This document shows positions 49,877-59,107 of a stretch of DNA of 64,000 bases, one piece after another (positions within the stretch are counted from its first letter, which is position 1; every line of letters begins with the position of its first letter). The stretch comes from JBOHUC01 sp050733935 (GTDB lineage Bacteria > Eisenbacteria > RBG-16-71-46 > DASYSL01), in NCBI GenBank assembly GCA_050733935.1, contig JBOHUC010000093.1:10322-74321 (forward strand). Direction: 5' to 3'. Made by a program: the position numbers and the translations under genes. Below the pieces are notes generated by a model. It ran no database searches, was not told the DNA's origin, and saw only the letters and a list, made by a program, of their open reading frames with translations.

Positions 49877-51376
49877 CTAGTCGTCCTCGGTCCCGGTCTG
49901 GAACCCCGAGAACATCGATTTCAGCATGTCCTTGTAGGCGACTCCGCCGCCGTCCACGCGTTCGCGCGACAGGATCGAATGCTGGTGCAGGCCCTCGAGC
50001 ACGAACTCCATCGCGGGGCCCATCTCGGCAGGCGATTGTGCCTTCAGATATTTTCCCGCGATCCCCTCGAGGCCCGCGATCTTCTTGAGCTCGTCGTACA
50101 GGACCTCGCTCGTGGATTCGTCCGTGACCTCGACCGTGCGGCCGCTCGCGAACCACTCGACGACCGGCTTGTAGACCTGGTTCGTGGACGGATCCTTGCC
50201 GCGGGTCTTGTACGCATCCGGGAAGTAGCGCGCGAACAGCGATTTCACGGCCTTCCCGATCAGGTGGCGCGCGACGTTCGTCGGCCCCTCCTGCTCGCCC
50301 TCGTAGACGAGCTCGACCTTGCCCGAGATCGCGGAGACCGCCCCGTGCACGTCCGCGAGCCGCGGGAGCACGGAGCGCTCGCCGGTGCGCAGACCGCGCC
50401 TCTCGGCGTTCGAGACGATGTTCTCCATGAGCGAGATCGTCATGCGCGCCGAAACGCCCGAGCTCTGGTCCACGTACTCGGACTTGCGCGCCTGGACCGC
50501 GACCTCCTCGATCAGCTCCTTCATGTAGTGCGGGATCTCGACCTTGATGCCCGACTCGCGACGGATCCACGCCTCCTGATCCGTGATCGCGATCCCGTCG
50601 TCCACCGTGAGCGGGTAGTGGGTCATGATCTGCGAGGCGATGCGGTCGCGCAGCGGCGTGATGATGTTGCCGCGGTTCGTGTAGTCCTCCGGATTGGCGG
50701 AGAACACGAGCAGCATGTCGAGCGGGATGCGCACGGGGAAGCCCCGCACCTGAACGTCCTTCTCCTCGAGGATGTTGAGCAGGCCGACCTGGATGCGGGG
50801 CTGGAGATCGGGCAGCTCGTTGATCGCAAAGATGCCGCGGTTCGTGCGCGGGATGAGACCGTAGTGGATGACCTCCTCGTCCGCGAACGCGAGCTTCCGC
50901 GTCGCGGCCTTGATCGGATCGATGTCCCCGATCAGGTCGGCGATCGAGACGTCCGGGGTGGCGAGCTTCTCGTTGTAGCGCTGGTCGCGGGGAACCCACG
51001 CGATCGGCGTCGCGTCGCCCTTCTCGGCCAGAAGCCTTCGGCCGTACGCACTGATCGGCGCAAACGGGCTGTCGTTCACCTCGCTGCCTTCGAGGACGGG
51101 AAGCCACTCGTCGAGGAAGGCCCTGAGCTGGCGAAGGATCCGGGTCTTCGCCTGGCCGCGGAGCCCGAGCAGGATGAAATCGTGCCGCGAGAGGAGCGCG
51201 TTCTCGAGCTGCGGTGCGACCGTCTTGTCGTAGCCGACGATGCCCGGGAACAGCTCTTCGCCCTTGGCGATCTTCGCGATGAGATTGGTGCGCAGCTCGT
51301 CCTTGACGGTGCGCGGCTGCCAGCCCGCGGCCTTGAGCTCGCCGAGGGTGCGGGGACGGTTCGAAGGTGCGGTCAT
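49877..51376 (-). CDS. MoxR-type AAA+ ATPase
   Basis: This is a 499-residue AAA+ protein. Walker A is variant, GLRGQAKT at 71-78. The Walker B-like strand is GIFAINELPDLQP, and the sensor-type Asn is in LLVFSANPEDYTN. The C-terminal lid and helical part continue past ~280 with the arginine-finger candidate in LRDRIASQIM. It resembles magnesium-chelatase/MoxR proteins but is longer than the usual ~320 residues because of the C-terminal extension. ATG 51376 opens the operon with VWA. Confidence 0.92.
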   Translation of the reverse strand: MTAPSNRPRTLGELKAAGWQPRTVKDELRTNLIAKIAKGEELFPGIVGYDKTVAPQLENALLSRHDFILLGLRGQAKTRILRQLRAFLDEWLPVLEGSEVNDSPFAPISAYGRRLLAEKGDATPIAWVPRDQRYNEKLATPDVSIADLIGDIDPIKAATRKLAFADEEVIHYGLIPRTNRGIFAINELPDLQPRIQVGLLNILEEKDVQVRGFPVRIPLDMLLVFSANPEDYTNRGNIITPLRDRIASQIMTHYPLTVDDGIAITDQEAWIRRESGIKVEIPHYMKELIEEVAVQARKSEYVDQSSGVSARMTISLMENIVSNAERRGLRTGERSVLPRLADVHGAVSAISGKVELVYEGEQEGPTNVARHLIGKAVKSLFARYFPDAYKTRGKDPSTNQVYKPVVEWFASGRTVEVTDESTSEVLYDELKKIAGLEGIAGKYLKAQSPAEMGPAMEFVLEGLHQHSILSRERVDGGGVAYKDMLKSMFSGFQTGTEDD

Positions 51377-51482
51377 GCGCGGTCGGCCCGGGTTGTGCGA
51401 TCGAAACGAGAAATCGAATCGAGACTCGGGCCGAGTATAGCATCCGGCGCCCGCCGGCGCTTCCGCGCCCGGCGAAGGACGT

Positions 51483-51926
51483 CTAGGCGCGGTGCGAGCG
51501 CGGCGGGCGTTGATAGAGGGACGACGCCACGGCCTCCCCTCCCACCTGCTCGATCACGTTGAGTCCCGGACACGAAGAGCACTCGACGATCGGCTCGCCG
51601 CTCGGAAGGCGCTCGGTCGGACGGTCGGAGCCTGCGATCCGTTCCGCCTCGAGCGGCGCGTCGCACGCGAGGCAGTGTGGGAGCAGGCGAAGGCGATCGA
51701 GCGGGTTTGCGGGATTGACGCGACCTTCGGCGGTGAGCCAGCTCTCGACCACGAAGATGACTCGCAGCTCGCCCTTGCGCAGCCTGGAACCGTGGACTTC
51801 GCACAGGCCGAGCGCGACGAGGCGCGGCGTCTCCCCCGGGCGCACTTCGCGCAGATGAACGCGCGGTGCGAGCACGGCTTCCATGCCGCAGACGACGCAA
51901 TGGGTGGCGGGAGAGGGCGGGGTCAC
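51483..51926 (-). CDS. Small CxxC zinc-ribbon-type protein of unknown function
   Basis: This is a 147-residue protein. GTG 51926 lies 14 bases after the PafA-like gene; longer frames upstream belong to that gene's shadow. Cysteines occur as CVVCGME near the start, CLACDAP in the middle and CSSC near the C-terminus, together with a lone Cys in GLCEVHG. This suggests one or two zinc ribbons. The central part, GELRVIFVVESWLTAEGRVNPANPLDRLRLL, gives no family I can name. It may be regulatory, but that is unsupported. Confidence 0.72.
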   Translation of the reverse strand: MTPPSPATHCVVCGMEAVLAPRVHLREVRPGETPRLVALGLCEVHGSRLRKGELRVIFVVESWLTAEGRVNPANPLDRLRLLPHCLACDAPLEAERIAGSDRPTERLPSGEPIVECSSCPGLNVIEQVGGEAVASSLYQRPPRSHRA

Positions 51927-51939
51927 GGCGACCTTGGGA

Positions 51940-53709
51940 TCAGCGATCGAGGAGTTTCGGGCCGAAGGCCTCGAACAGCACGCGCCCCTCGGCCTGCGCG
52001 GGCGAGTCCACACCCAGGATCGCGGAGATCGTGGGCGCGATGTCGACCGTCGAGACGGGCTGCCAGATCGTTCCCTTCTTGATGCCGTAGCCCCAGAGCA
52101 CGAACGGCACGTGCGCGTCGTAGCGATACGGTGTGCCATGGCTCGTCCGGAGGGTGCGACCCGTACCGAAGAATGCGTACGGCTTCGTCACGAGGACGAG
52201 GTCACCGCTCCGGTACGGATCGAACCCGGCGCGCACTTTCTGCCCGACCGCGTCGAGCACGCGCACGCCGGCCAGGTCCTCGGCGGGATAGCCGCTCGCG
52301 AGATACGGATTCGTGCGCGCGGAGTCTGCGAGGATGCGCGCCGCCTGCCTGCGCGTGAGCCCGGCTTTCCCGAGGACTTCGTCGTCGAAGTGCACGAGAC
52401 CCGATCCGACGGCCCGCGCGAACGCCTTGAGGCCTGTGGCCTTCGATCCTGCGGCTTTGATGAGCGTGCTGTCGATCCACGCGTTGAGCCACGTGCCGCC
52501 GAGGCCGCCGACGGAATCGGCCGGCCCGGTCTCGAACAGGCGCGCCACGCGCGGTGCCGGGGAGACTCCGTGATCGGCCGTGATCGAGATCGTGTAGCGG
52601 CCCCTGCCGACGCGCTGATCGAGCACGCGCAGGAACGCCGCGACCCGGCGATCGAGACGCGCCGCCAGATCGAGCGCCTCGGGGCTGTCGGGCCCGAACT
52701 GGTGGCCCACGAGATCGGTGATCGACACCGAGACGATGAGGAGGTCGGGAATCTCGTCCGCACCCAATCCCTCCCCCGCGACCGCGGCTTCCGCGAAGTC
52801 GAACAGCCCGTCGAGCGCGAACGGATGGAGCTGAAGGCCGAGCGTGCCCGGACGCGTGTCCTCGGGTCCGGTGACGACCGAGTGCGGAAACGCATCCGTG
52901 GGATCGGCGGAGATCGTTCCGAGATAGGCCTCGGGCGGAAGGAGAGCGGTCCACGGCTCGCGCCGGGCGGCTTCCACCTTCGCGCGGCGCGCGATGTTCG
53001 CCTGCTCGGCCCACGGCGGCAGCGCGCTCGTATAGTACGTGCTCGTCTGCATGAGGCCGCTCGCCGCATCGAGCCAGTACACGCCGTTCGGTCTTCGGCC
53101 GCCGGCGAGCACGGCCCCGCGGGCCTTGTCCGAGACCGCGATCACGCGTCCCGCGCCGTGCGTCGCGCCGCGCAGCGCGTCGGCGACCGATTGCACGCGC
53201 AGGCGCTGAGGCGAGGCAGGCTCTCCCGTTCCCTCGATGCCGATCGGCTTGACCGAGCGATCCTCGGCCGCCGCCACGTAACGATTCTCACGCGGCTCGT
53301 ACCATTCGTTCGCGACGATTCCGTGAGACGAGGGCGGCGCGCCCGTGAGCCACGTGGCGTGGCCCGGTCCCGTGAGCGTCGGCACATAGGGAATCGTGCA
53401 ATCGCGGAAACGCGACCCTTCGTCGAGGATGCGACGCAATCCGTCCGAGCCGAACACCGGGCGATAGCGGTCGAGCAGATCGTCGCGGTACTGATCGAAC
53501 AGCATCGCGACGACGAGTCGGGGCCCGGGGCGGATCGGAGCCACAGCACTCGCTTCGACGCCGCGCGCGAACGCGTCGAGAGGAACGAGCTCTCCCGGGA
53601 CCTGCGCGCCGGCCGGTGTGCGGCCGGAGACGCACAGCAACGCACCGAGCACTCCGAGCACGACGAGCGTGCGCAGCGGCCACGCGGGCGACGGCGGGCG
53701 TCGGATCAC
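51940..53709 (-). CDS. Exported PafA-like alkaline phosphatase
   Basis: This is a 589-residue protein of the alkaline phosphatase/NPP superfamily. The signal peptide covers ~1-35. Metal ligands begin at Asp72 in LFDQYRDD. The Thr nucleophile lies in PTLTGPGHATWLTG (110-123), which is the PafA-type motif. Further ligands are in ITADHGVSP. These are Zn-dependent secreted phosphomonoesterases that release phosphate from organic matter. GTG 53709 starts four bases after the upstream stop. Length is close to the family's ~550. Confidence 0.92.
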   Translation of the reverse strand: MIRRPPSPAWPLRTLVVLGVLGALLCVSGRTPAGAQVPGELVPLDAFARGVEASAVAPIRPGPRLVVAMLFDQYRDDLLDRYRPVFGSDGLRRILDEGSRFRDCTIPYVPTLTGPGHATWLTGAPPSSHGIVANEWYEPRENRYVAAAEDRSVKPIGIEGTGEPASPQRLRVQSVADALRGATHGAGRVIAVSDKARGAVLAGGRRPNGVYWLDAASGLMQTSTYYTSALPPWAEQANIARRAKVEAARREPWTALLPPEAYLGTISADPTDAFPHSVVTGPEDTRPGTLGLQLHPFALDGLFDFAEAAVAGEGLGADEIPDLLIVSVSITDLVGHQFGPDSPEALDLAARLDRRVAAFLRVLDQRVGRGRYTISITADHGVSPAPRVARLFETGPADSVGGLGGTWLNAWIDSTLIKAAGSKATGLKAFARAVGSGLVHFDDEVLGKAGLTRRQAARILADSARTNPYLASGYPAEDLAGVRVLDAVGQKVRAGFDPYRSGDLVLVTKPYAFFGTGRTLRTSHGTPYRYDAHVPFVLWGYGIKKGTIWQPVSTVDIAPTISAILGVDSPAQAEGRVLFEAFGPKLLDR

Positions 53710-53713
53710 GCGC

Positions 53714-54886
53714 TTAGCGGTACGCGGCGATGCCGGTCACGGCTTCGCCGAGCACGAGGGTGTGGATGTTGTGCGTGCCCTCGTAGGTCTTGACCGACTC
53801 GAGGTTGCACATGTGGCGCATGACCGGGTATTCACTCGTGATTCCGTTCGCGCCCAGGATGTCGCGGCAGTTCCGGGCGATGTCGAGCGCGATCTCGCAG
53901 TTGTTGCGCTTCGCCATCGAGACCATCTCGGGAGTGTGCTGCTTCTTCTCCTTGAGCCGTCCGACCTGGAGCGAGAGGAGCTGCCCCTTCGTGATCTCGG
54001 TCACCATGTCGGCGAACTTGGCCTGGATCATCTGGAAGCCCGCGATGGGCCGGTCGAACTGGACGCGCACTTTCGCGTACTCGAGCGCGATGTGATAGCA
54101 CGCCATCGCGGCGCCGAGCACGCCCCAGCTGATGCCGTAGCGCGCCTGCGTGAGGCACCCGAGGGGCGCCTTCAAGCCCGACCCGTTGGGCAGGATGGCG
54201 TCCTTCGACACGTGCACGTCCTGGAGGATGAGCTCGCTCGTGACCGATGCACGGAGCGAGAACTTCCGCTTCTGCTCGGGGGCCGTGAAGCCCTTCGTTC
54301 CCTTCTCGACCAGGAAGCCGCGAATGGTCCCGCCGTCGAGCCGCGCCCACACGACGGCAACGTCCGCGATCGTGCCGTTCGTGATCCACATCTTGGCCCC
54401 GTTGAGCACGTAGCCGTCGGCCACGGTCTTCGCGGTCGTCTTCATCCCGGCCGGGTTCGATCCGAAGTCGGGCTCGGTGAGACCGAAGCAGCCGATCTTT
54501 TCGCCGGCCGCGAGCTTCGGCAGCCAGAACTTCTTCTGCTCCTCGGAGCCGTACGCGAATATCGGATACATGACGAGCGCGCCCTGCACGGAGACGAACG
54601 AGCGCAATCCGGAGTCGCCGCGCTCGAGCTCCTGCATCGCGAGGCCGTACGCGACGTCTCCGATTCCGGCGCATCCGTACTCCTGAGGCAAGTTCGCGCC
54701 CAGAAGGCCGAGCTCCGCGACCTGCGGAATGACTTCCATCGGAAAGGTTGCGACCTCGTAATGATGCTCGATCAGCGGAAGAAATCTTTCCTCGACCCAG
54801 TCCCGCACCGCCTGACGAATCGTCTTTTCTTCGTCCGTCAGAAGGTCGTCGTAGCGAACGAAATCAACTCCGTTGAAAACAGCCAT
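53714..54886 (-). CDS. Acyl-CoA dehydrogenase, glutaryl-CoA dehydrogenase-like
   Basis: This is a 390-residue FAD enzyme. The substrate and flavin segments include CFGLTEPDFGSNPAG and WITNGTIADVAVVWAR. The catalytic Glu lies in VKTYEGTHNIHTLVLG near residue 368, which is the glutaryl-CoA dehydrogenase pattern. GcdH oxidises and decarboxylates glutaryl-CoA in lysine and tryptophan breakdown. No decarboxylation-specific partner is nearby, so the substrate is inferred. ATG 54886 has GGAGG upstream. Confidence 0.92.
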   Translation of the reverse strand: MAVFNGVDFVRYDDLLTDEEKTIRQAVRDWVEERFLPLIEHHYEVATFPMEVIPQVAELGLLGANLPQEYGCAGIGDVAYGLAMQELERGDSGLRSFVSVQGALVMYPIFAYGSEEQKKFWLPKLAAGEKIGCFGLTEPDFGSNPAGMKTTAKTVADGYVLNGAKMWITNGTIADVAVVWARLDGGTIRGFLVEKGTKGFTAPEQKRKFSLRASVTSELILQDVHVSKDAILPNGSGLKAPLGCLTQARYGISWGVLGAAMACYHIALEYAKVRVQFDRPIAGFQMIQAKFADMVTEITKGQLLSLQVGRLKEKKQHTPEMVSMAKRNNCEIALDIARNCRDILGANGITSEYPVMRHMCNLESVKTYEGTHNIHTLVLGEAVTGIAAYR

Positions 54887-55120
54887 GCATCCTCCGAAGG
54901 GGATCGAAACCGGGGCCGGACACGGACGCCTCGCTCGCGTGGGGTGAGAGTTGCAAACCAGGAAGGAGACGCCGGCGGATGGACCGGCCGGACGCCGGGG
55001 AATCTATCAGATGAGGGCCGGTGGCGACACCCGGGCTTCGCAAGCCTCGCAGGCACGGTTTACCCGCTCCGCGGAGGACGCTAGACTCGCACTCCACCCC
55101 TCGTGCGAGGTCCTTCGAGC

Positions 55121-56398
55121 ATGCATGCGAGAGTTCACCCGAGCGCTTGGACCGTCCTTTTCGCCCTGATCGGGCCCGCCCTCGGGCCCGCGACGTCGGC
55201 TGCGCAGTGGACGCGCGTAATGGCCGTCCCGCCGGCGGACGTGTACTCCATTCACGTGCGCGGAGATTCGCTGTTCGCGGGCGTCGACACCGCGGTGTAC
55301 GTGAGCGTGAACGGGGGCGGCTCGTGGCAGCGCTCCGCGCGCGTGGGACCGACCGTCGGATCCGTCGATGCGCTCTTCTACCGAAACGGACGGCTGTGGG
55401 CGGGCACCTTCGGCCAGGGCGTGTTCGTGACCGACAATCTCGGGAGCTCGTGGACGGCGCGCAGCCAGGGGCTCGCGGGCGGAGCGTTCAACAGTCATCT
55501 CTACATCAACGACTTCGGGGCGCGGGGAGACAGCCTCCACGCGGCGACCGATGGCGCGGGAGTCTTTCGGATCGATCTCCGCGCGCCGGGTGCGGTATGG
55601 GCGAGGTTCGGCAACGCGTTCGAGACGAACACCGCGGGGGACGTGCTCGATCTCGTGAGTGTTGGATCGCGACTCGTCGCCGGCGCCGGAGGGAACGGAC
55701 TCGTCTTTCGAAACGACTTGCCGGCGACGGACTGGATCGTCGAGCTCCCGAACGGCGGGCTCCTGCCGGGAATGATCCCGTCGGGGCTCGCGTGGACCGG
55801 CAGCCAGGTCGTCGTTTGTGGCAGCGGCCATTGCTTTCGCAGTCCGACCGGCGCGGCCCCGTGGACTCCCGTGCCGCCGAACGTCGGAGCCACGCTCGAA
55901 TGTCGCCTGGTCGCGCGCGGCTCGCAGGTGCATGCGGTGTTCAACAAGCTCGGAGGCGGGCTTCAGGCCGTGACATTCGATCACGGCGCGCACTGGAACA
56001 TTCTCGAGAACCTTCCCGCCTACGTGTACGAGCTCGCGGTGCACGACACGACGCTCTACGCCGCGAGGAGCGACGGACTATGGCGGCAATCGGTGGCCAC
56101 GGTGGGAGTGCCGCCTGACGGCGGGCCCGCCGGTGCGCGCGCGACGCTTCACCTTGTCGGAGGGCATCCAGTGCGCGCGGAAGCGCGCTTTCGCCTCACG
56201 CTGCCGAAGGCGGGACACGTACTTCTCACGGTGCTCGATGCGACCGGGCGCGAGGCCGCCCGATTGTTCGATGGCTCCATGGAAGCGGGCGAGCGGATCG
56301 TGACCTGGGACGCGCGATCCATCGCGCCCGGCGTCTATTTCGCCCGGCTCGCGTCGGGGCGCCAAAGCGAGGGTTTGCGTTTCGTCCGTCTCCCCTGA
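55121..56398 (+). CDS. Secreted Ycf48/BNR-like propeller with FlgD-like/T9SS-style tail
   Basis: This is a 425-residue protein. The signal covers ~1-28 (WTVLFALIGPALGPATSAAQ). The body has repeated blades with YVSVNGGGSWQR, VFVTDNLGSSWTAR and VTFDHGAHWNIL, which are BNR/Asp-box or Ycf48-like turns with Ser-x-Asp-x-Gly-x-x-Trp pattern. Residues ~340-425 are the FlgD-like tail (VLLTVLDATGREAARLF, WDARSIAPGVYFARL). No sialidase catalytic triad is apparent; a surface-scaffold role is likelier. It is the third of this type in the window. Confidence 0.83.
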   Translation: MHARVHPSAWTVLFALIGPALGPATSAAQWTRVMAVPPADVYSIHVRGDSLFAGVDTAVYVSVNGGGSWQRSARVGPTVGSVDALFYRNGRLWAGTFGQGVFVTDNLGSSWTARSQGLAGGAFNSHLYINDFGARGDSLHAATDGAGVFRIDLRAPGAVWARFGNAFETNTAGDVLDLVSVGSRLVAGAGGNGLVFRNDLPATDWIVELPNGGLLPGMIPSGLAWTGSQVVVCGSGHCFRSPTGAAPWTPVPPNVGATLECRLVARGSQVHAVFNKLGGGLQAVTFDHGAHWNILENLPAYVYELAVHDTTLYAARSDGLWRQSVATVGVPPDGGPAGARATLHLVGGHPVRAEARFRLTLPKAGHVLLTVLDATGREAARLFDGSMEAGERIVTWDARSIAPGVYFARLASGRQSEGLRFVRLP

Positions 56399-56428
56399 AC
56401 GTCACGGCTCCAATCGTCCGGAGGAACC

Positions 56429-57106
56429 ATGTACAGGATGAAACCGTGCGGCGACTGCGAAATGCCGAGCCCCGACCTGGCGCTTCGCGTTCTCGTGCTG
56501 AACGGTTCGCTCAAACACGAGCCGAACCTCTCGAACACGGGCGAGCTGTCCGAGCTCGTGCTCGCGAACATGATCGCACTCCATCCCAAGCTCCAGACCG
56601 AGATCGTGCGCCTGTCCGATTTGCGTCTTCCCGTCGGGCTCGGGTTCCAGGAGAGCCCCGACGACGAGTGGCCCGCGATCGTGACCAGGATCAAGGCGGC
56701 GGACATCATTCTGTTCGCGACACCGATCTGGTGGGGTGGGCGCTCGAGCCTCATGCAACGTGTCATCGAGCGGCTCGACGCGCTCGACGAGGAGTACGTC
56801 GTGAGCGGACGGAGCGCCCTCTACAACAAGGTCGCGGGCGTGGTCATCACGGGAAGCGAGGATGGTGCGCTCTCGACCCTCGGCACCATCCTGATGGTGC
56901 TCACGTTCATGGGCTTCACGTTGCCGCCGGAGTGCGCCGCGTACTGGGTGGGCGAGGTCGGGCAGCCACCGGCGAAGGATCGCGACAAGCGGCTCGCGAA
57001 CGAAGCGACGAAGCACATGGCGAAAAACCTCGCGCGCAATACTCTGTACTACGCGCAGCTCCTCAAAGAGCACCCGCTCGTGCCGCAGGTGGTGGCCCAT
57101 GGCTGA
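56429..57106 (+). CDS. Flavodoxin-fold NAD(P)H-dependent oxidoreductase
   Basis: This is a 225-residue protein. The fold begins with LRVLVLNGSLKHEPNLSNTGEL, an FMN phosphate-binding loop. Then come ADIILFATPIWWGGRSSLMQRVIERLD and VAGVVITGSEDGALSTLGTIL. It resembles NADPH-dependent FMN reductases and quinone reductases. CxxC near the N-terminus (CGDC, 7-10) is unusual. CGGAGG precedes ATG 56429. It overlaps the CDP-alcohol gene by 8 bases and is likely co-transcribed. Confidence 0.88.
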   Translation: MYRMKPCGDCEMPSPDLALRVLVLNGSLKHEPNLSNTGELSELVLANMIALHPKLQTEIVRLSDLRLPVGLGFQESPDDEWPAIVTRIKAADIILFATPIWWGGRSSLMQRVIERLDALDEEYVVSGRSALYNKVAGVVITGSEDGALSTLGTILMVLTFMGFTLPPECAAYWVGEVGQPPAKDRDKRLANEATKHMAKNLARNTLYYAQLLKEHPLVPQVVAHG

Positions 57107-57842
57107 TCCCCGGCCTGTCGAGTCGAAGGGTCCGGGCGATCGGCCGGGCGCGCCCGGCACGAAGCCGGCGGACGCCGAGCGCCAGGCGAAGTTCATCGTC
57201 GCGCGCTTCGAGCAGTGGGCGCTGCCGCGCCTTGCCGCCCGCCTGCCCAAGTGGGTGCTGCCGGATCATCTGACCGGGCTCGGCATCGTCGCAGCGACCG
57301 GGATCATGATCTGCTACATGCTGTCGAACGACGATCCGCTCTGGCTCTGGGGGGCGAACCTCGGGCTCGTGCTCCACTGGTTCGGCGACAGCCTGGACGG
57401 CACGCTCGCGCGCGTCCGGAAGATTCAGCGGCCGCGCTACGGCTTCTATCTCGATCACCTGACCGACGCGTACTCGACGACCGTGCTCGGGCTCGGGCTC
57501 GGTTTCTCGCCGTACATGCTGCTTGCCGTCGCGCTCGCGGGTGTGGCGGCCTATCTCGTGCTCTCGATCAACGTGTACCTCGAGACCTACATCTTCGGCG
57601 TGTTCCGCTATGGCTACGGCGTGCTCGGGCCGACGGAGGCGCGCATCCTTTTGATCGTGCTCAACATCCTCGCGCTCTTCGTCTCTCCGCTGCCGTTCAC
57701 CATCGGGAAGCTCACGATGACGGCGTTCGACATCGGCGGGATCGCGGTGTGCGCGCTCATGTTCGGACTCCTCCTGCGACGCGCGCTCCGGAACCTCGGG
57801 GAGCTCGCGAAGCTCGAGCCGCCGAACGTCGTCAAGGAATAG
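57099..57842 (+). CDS. CDP-alcohol phosphatidyltransferase
   Basis: This is a 247-residue integral membrane enzyme. The CDP-AP motif is D-S-L-DG-TLAR...YGFYLDHLTD, with all four conserved aspartates in place. About six helices follow the motif and precede it. Such enzymes join a CDP-linked lipid to an alcohol such as inositol or glycerol phosphate. The acceptor cannot be told here. The N-terminal ~40 residues are hydrophilic and Pro/Lys-rich. It lies between a flavodoxin-fold protein and an FAD-linked oxidoreductase. Confidence 0.92.
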   Translation: MADPRPVESKGPGDRPGAPGTKPADAERQAKFIVARFEQWALPRLAARLPKWVLPDHLTGLGIVAATGIMICYMLSNDDPLWLWGANLGLVLHWFGDSLDGTLARVRKIQRPRYGFYLDHLTDAYSTTVLGLGLGFSPYMLLAVALAGVAAYLVLSINVYLETYIFGVFRYGYGVLGPTEARILLIVLNILALFVSPLPFTIGKLTMTAFDIGGIAVCALMFGLLLRRALRNLGELAKLEPPNVVKE

Positions 57843-57859
57843 GAAAGCAGAGGGCCGTC

Positions 57860-59068
57860 ATGACCCAATCAGGATTCGACGTGATCGTCGTCGGGGCGCG
57901 CTGCGCGGGATCCCCGACCGCGATGTTGCTCGCCCGTCACGGCTACCGGACGCTCGTCGTCGACCGGGCCACTTTTCCGAGCGACACGATCTCCACCCAC
58001 CTCATCCATCCGCCCGGGATGGGGGCCCTCCGGCGGTGGGGCCTGCGCGACCGCGTGATCGCCACGAATTGCCCTCCCATCGACACGTACTTGTTCGACT
58101 TCGGAGCGTTCACGCTCTCGGGCGCTCCGGGCACGAAGGAGGAGCCCGTCGGCTACGCGCCGCGCCGCACGGTGCTCGACAAGATCCTGGTCGACGCAGC
58201 GTCCGGGGCGGGCGCCAAGGTACGCGAGGACTTCGTCGTGGACGAAGTGCTGTTCGACGGCGGCACGGTCACCGGGATTCGCGGGCACGCGAAATCCGGA
58301 GCCTCGATCACGGAGCGCGCCCGGATCGTGGTCGGAGCCGACGGCCGGCACTCGCTCGTCGCCCAGGCCGTGGGGGCCGAGGCGTACCGCGAAAAGCCGC
58401 CGCTCCTCGCCGCGTACTATACGTACTGGAGCAATCTGCCGATGGACGGCCGCTTCGACACGTACATCCTGCCGCATCGCGGGATGGCAGCGTGGCCGAC
58501 GAACGACGGCCTCACGCTCCTCGTCGCGGGCTGGCCGTACGCCGAGTTCGAGAGCGGGAAGAAGGACATCAAGGGCAACTATCTCAAGGTCGTCTCCATG
58601 GCGCCTGCGATCGGTGAGCGCATCCACGAGGCGCGGCGCGAAGAGCGTTTCGTCGGCACTCCGGTCGAGAACTTCTTCCGGAAGCCGTACGGCCCGGGAT
58701 GGGCGCTCGTCGGGGACGCCGGCTACAACAAGGACTTCATCACCGCGCAGGGAATCACGGACGCGTTCCGGGACGCCGAGCTGTGCGTCACCGCCCTCCA
58801 CGAATCGTTCACCGGCGCCCGCCCGTTCGACCAGGCGATGAAAACGTACCAGGAGAAGCGCGACGCGCACGTCCTGCCCATGTACGAGTTCACGACCGGG
58901 CTCGCGACTCTCGAGCCCCCGCCGCCCGAGGTGGGGCGGGTGCTCGCCGCTTCGGCGGGGAATCAGGAGGCGATGGACGGGTTTGCGCGCGTGAACGCGG
59001 GCGTGACGTCACCGGCGGAGTTCTTCTCGGAGGAGAACGTCGGGCGGATCCTGACCGCGACCCACTGA
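57860..59068 (+). CDS. FAD-dependent oxidoreductase (geranylgeranyl-reductase/monooxygenase type)
   Basis: This is a 402-residue flavoprotein. The N-terminal FAD site is DVIVVGARCAGSPTAMLLARHG. DxxRS-type ARIVVGADGRHSLVA and the GD motif ALVGDAGYNKDFITAQGITDA are both present. The fold belongs to the PHBH/geranylgeranyl-reductase group. ATG 57860 has AGAGGG upstream; the frame before it is shadow of the CDP-alcohol gene. The substrate is likely an isoprenoid or lipid given the neighbours, which is inference. Confidence 0.9.
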   Translation: MTQSGFDVIVVGARCAGSPTAMLLARHGYRTLVVDRATFPSDTISTHLIHPPGMGALRRWGLRDRVIATNCPPIDTYLFDFGAFTLSGAPGTKEEPVGYAPRRTVLDKILVDAASGAGAKVREDFVVDEVLFDGGTVTGIRGHAKSGASITERARIVVGADGRHSLVAQAVGAEAYREKPPLLAAYYTYWSNLPMDGRFDTYILPHRGMAAWPTNDGLTLLVAGWPYAEFESGKKDIKGNYLKVVSMAPAIGERIHEARREERFVGTPVENFFRKPYGPGWALVGDAGYNKDFITAQGITDAFRDAELCVTALHESFTGARPFDQAMKTYQEKRDAHVLPMYEFTTGLATLEPPPPEVGRVLAASAGNQEAMDGFARVNAGVTSPAEFFSEENVGRILTATH

Positions 59069-59081
59069 GACGGATCGGGCG

Positions 59082-59107
59082 GAGGCCGGCCGGGACAGGC
59101 CGGCCTC
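59082..59107. terminator. Bidirectional hairpin between convergent genes
   Basis: GAGGCCGGCC (59082-59091) and GGCCGGCCTC (59098-59107) form a perfect 10-bp stem around GGGACA. It lies just past the FAD gene stop and touches the stop of the giant gene on the other strand. Confidence 0.65.
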
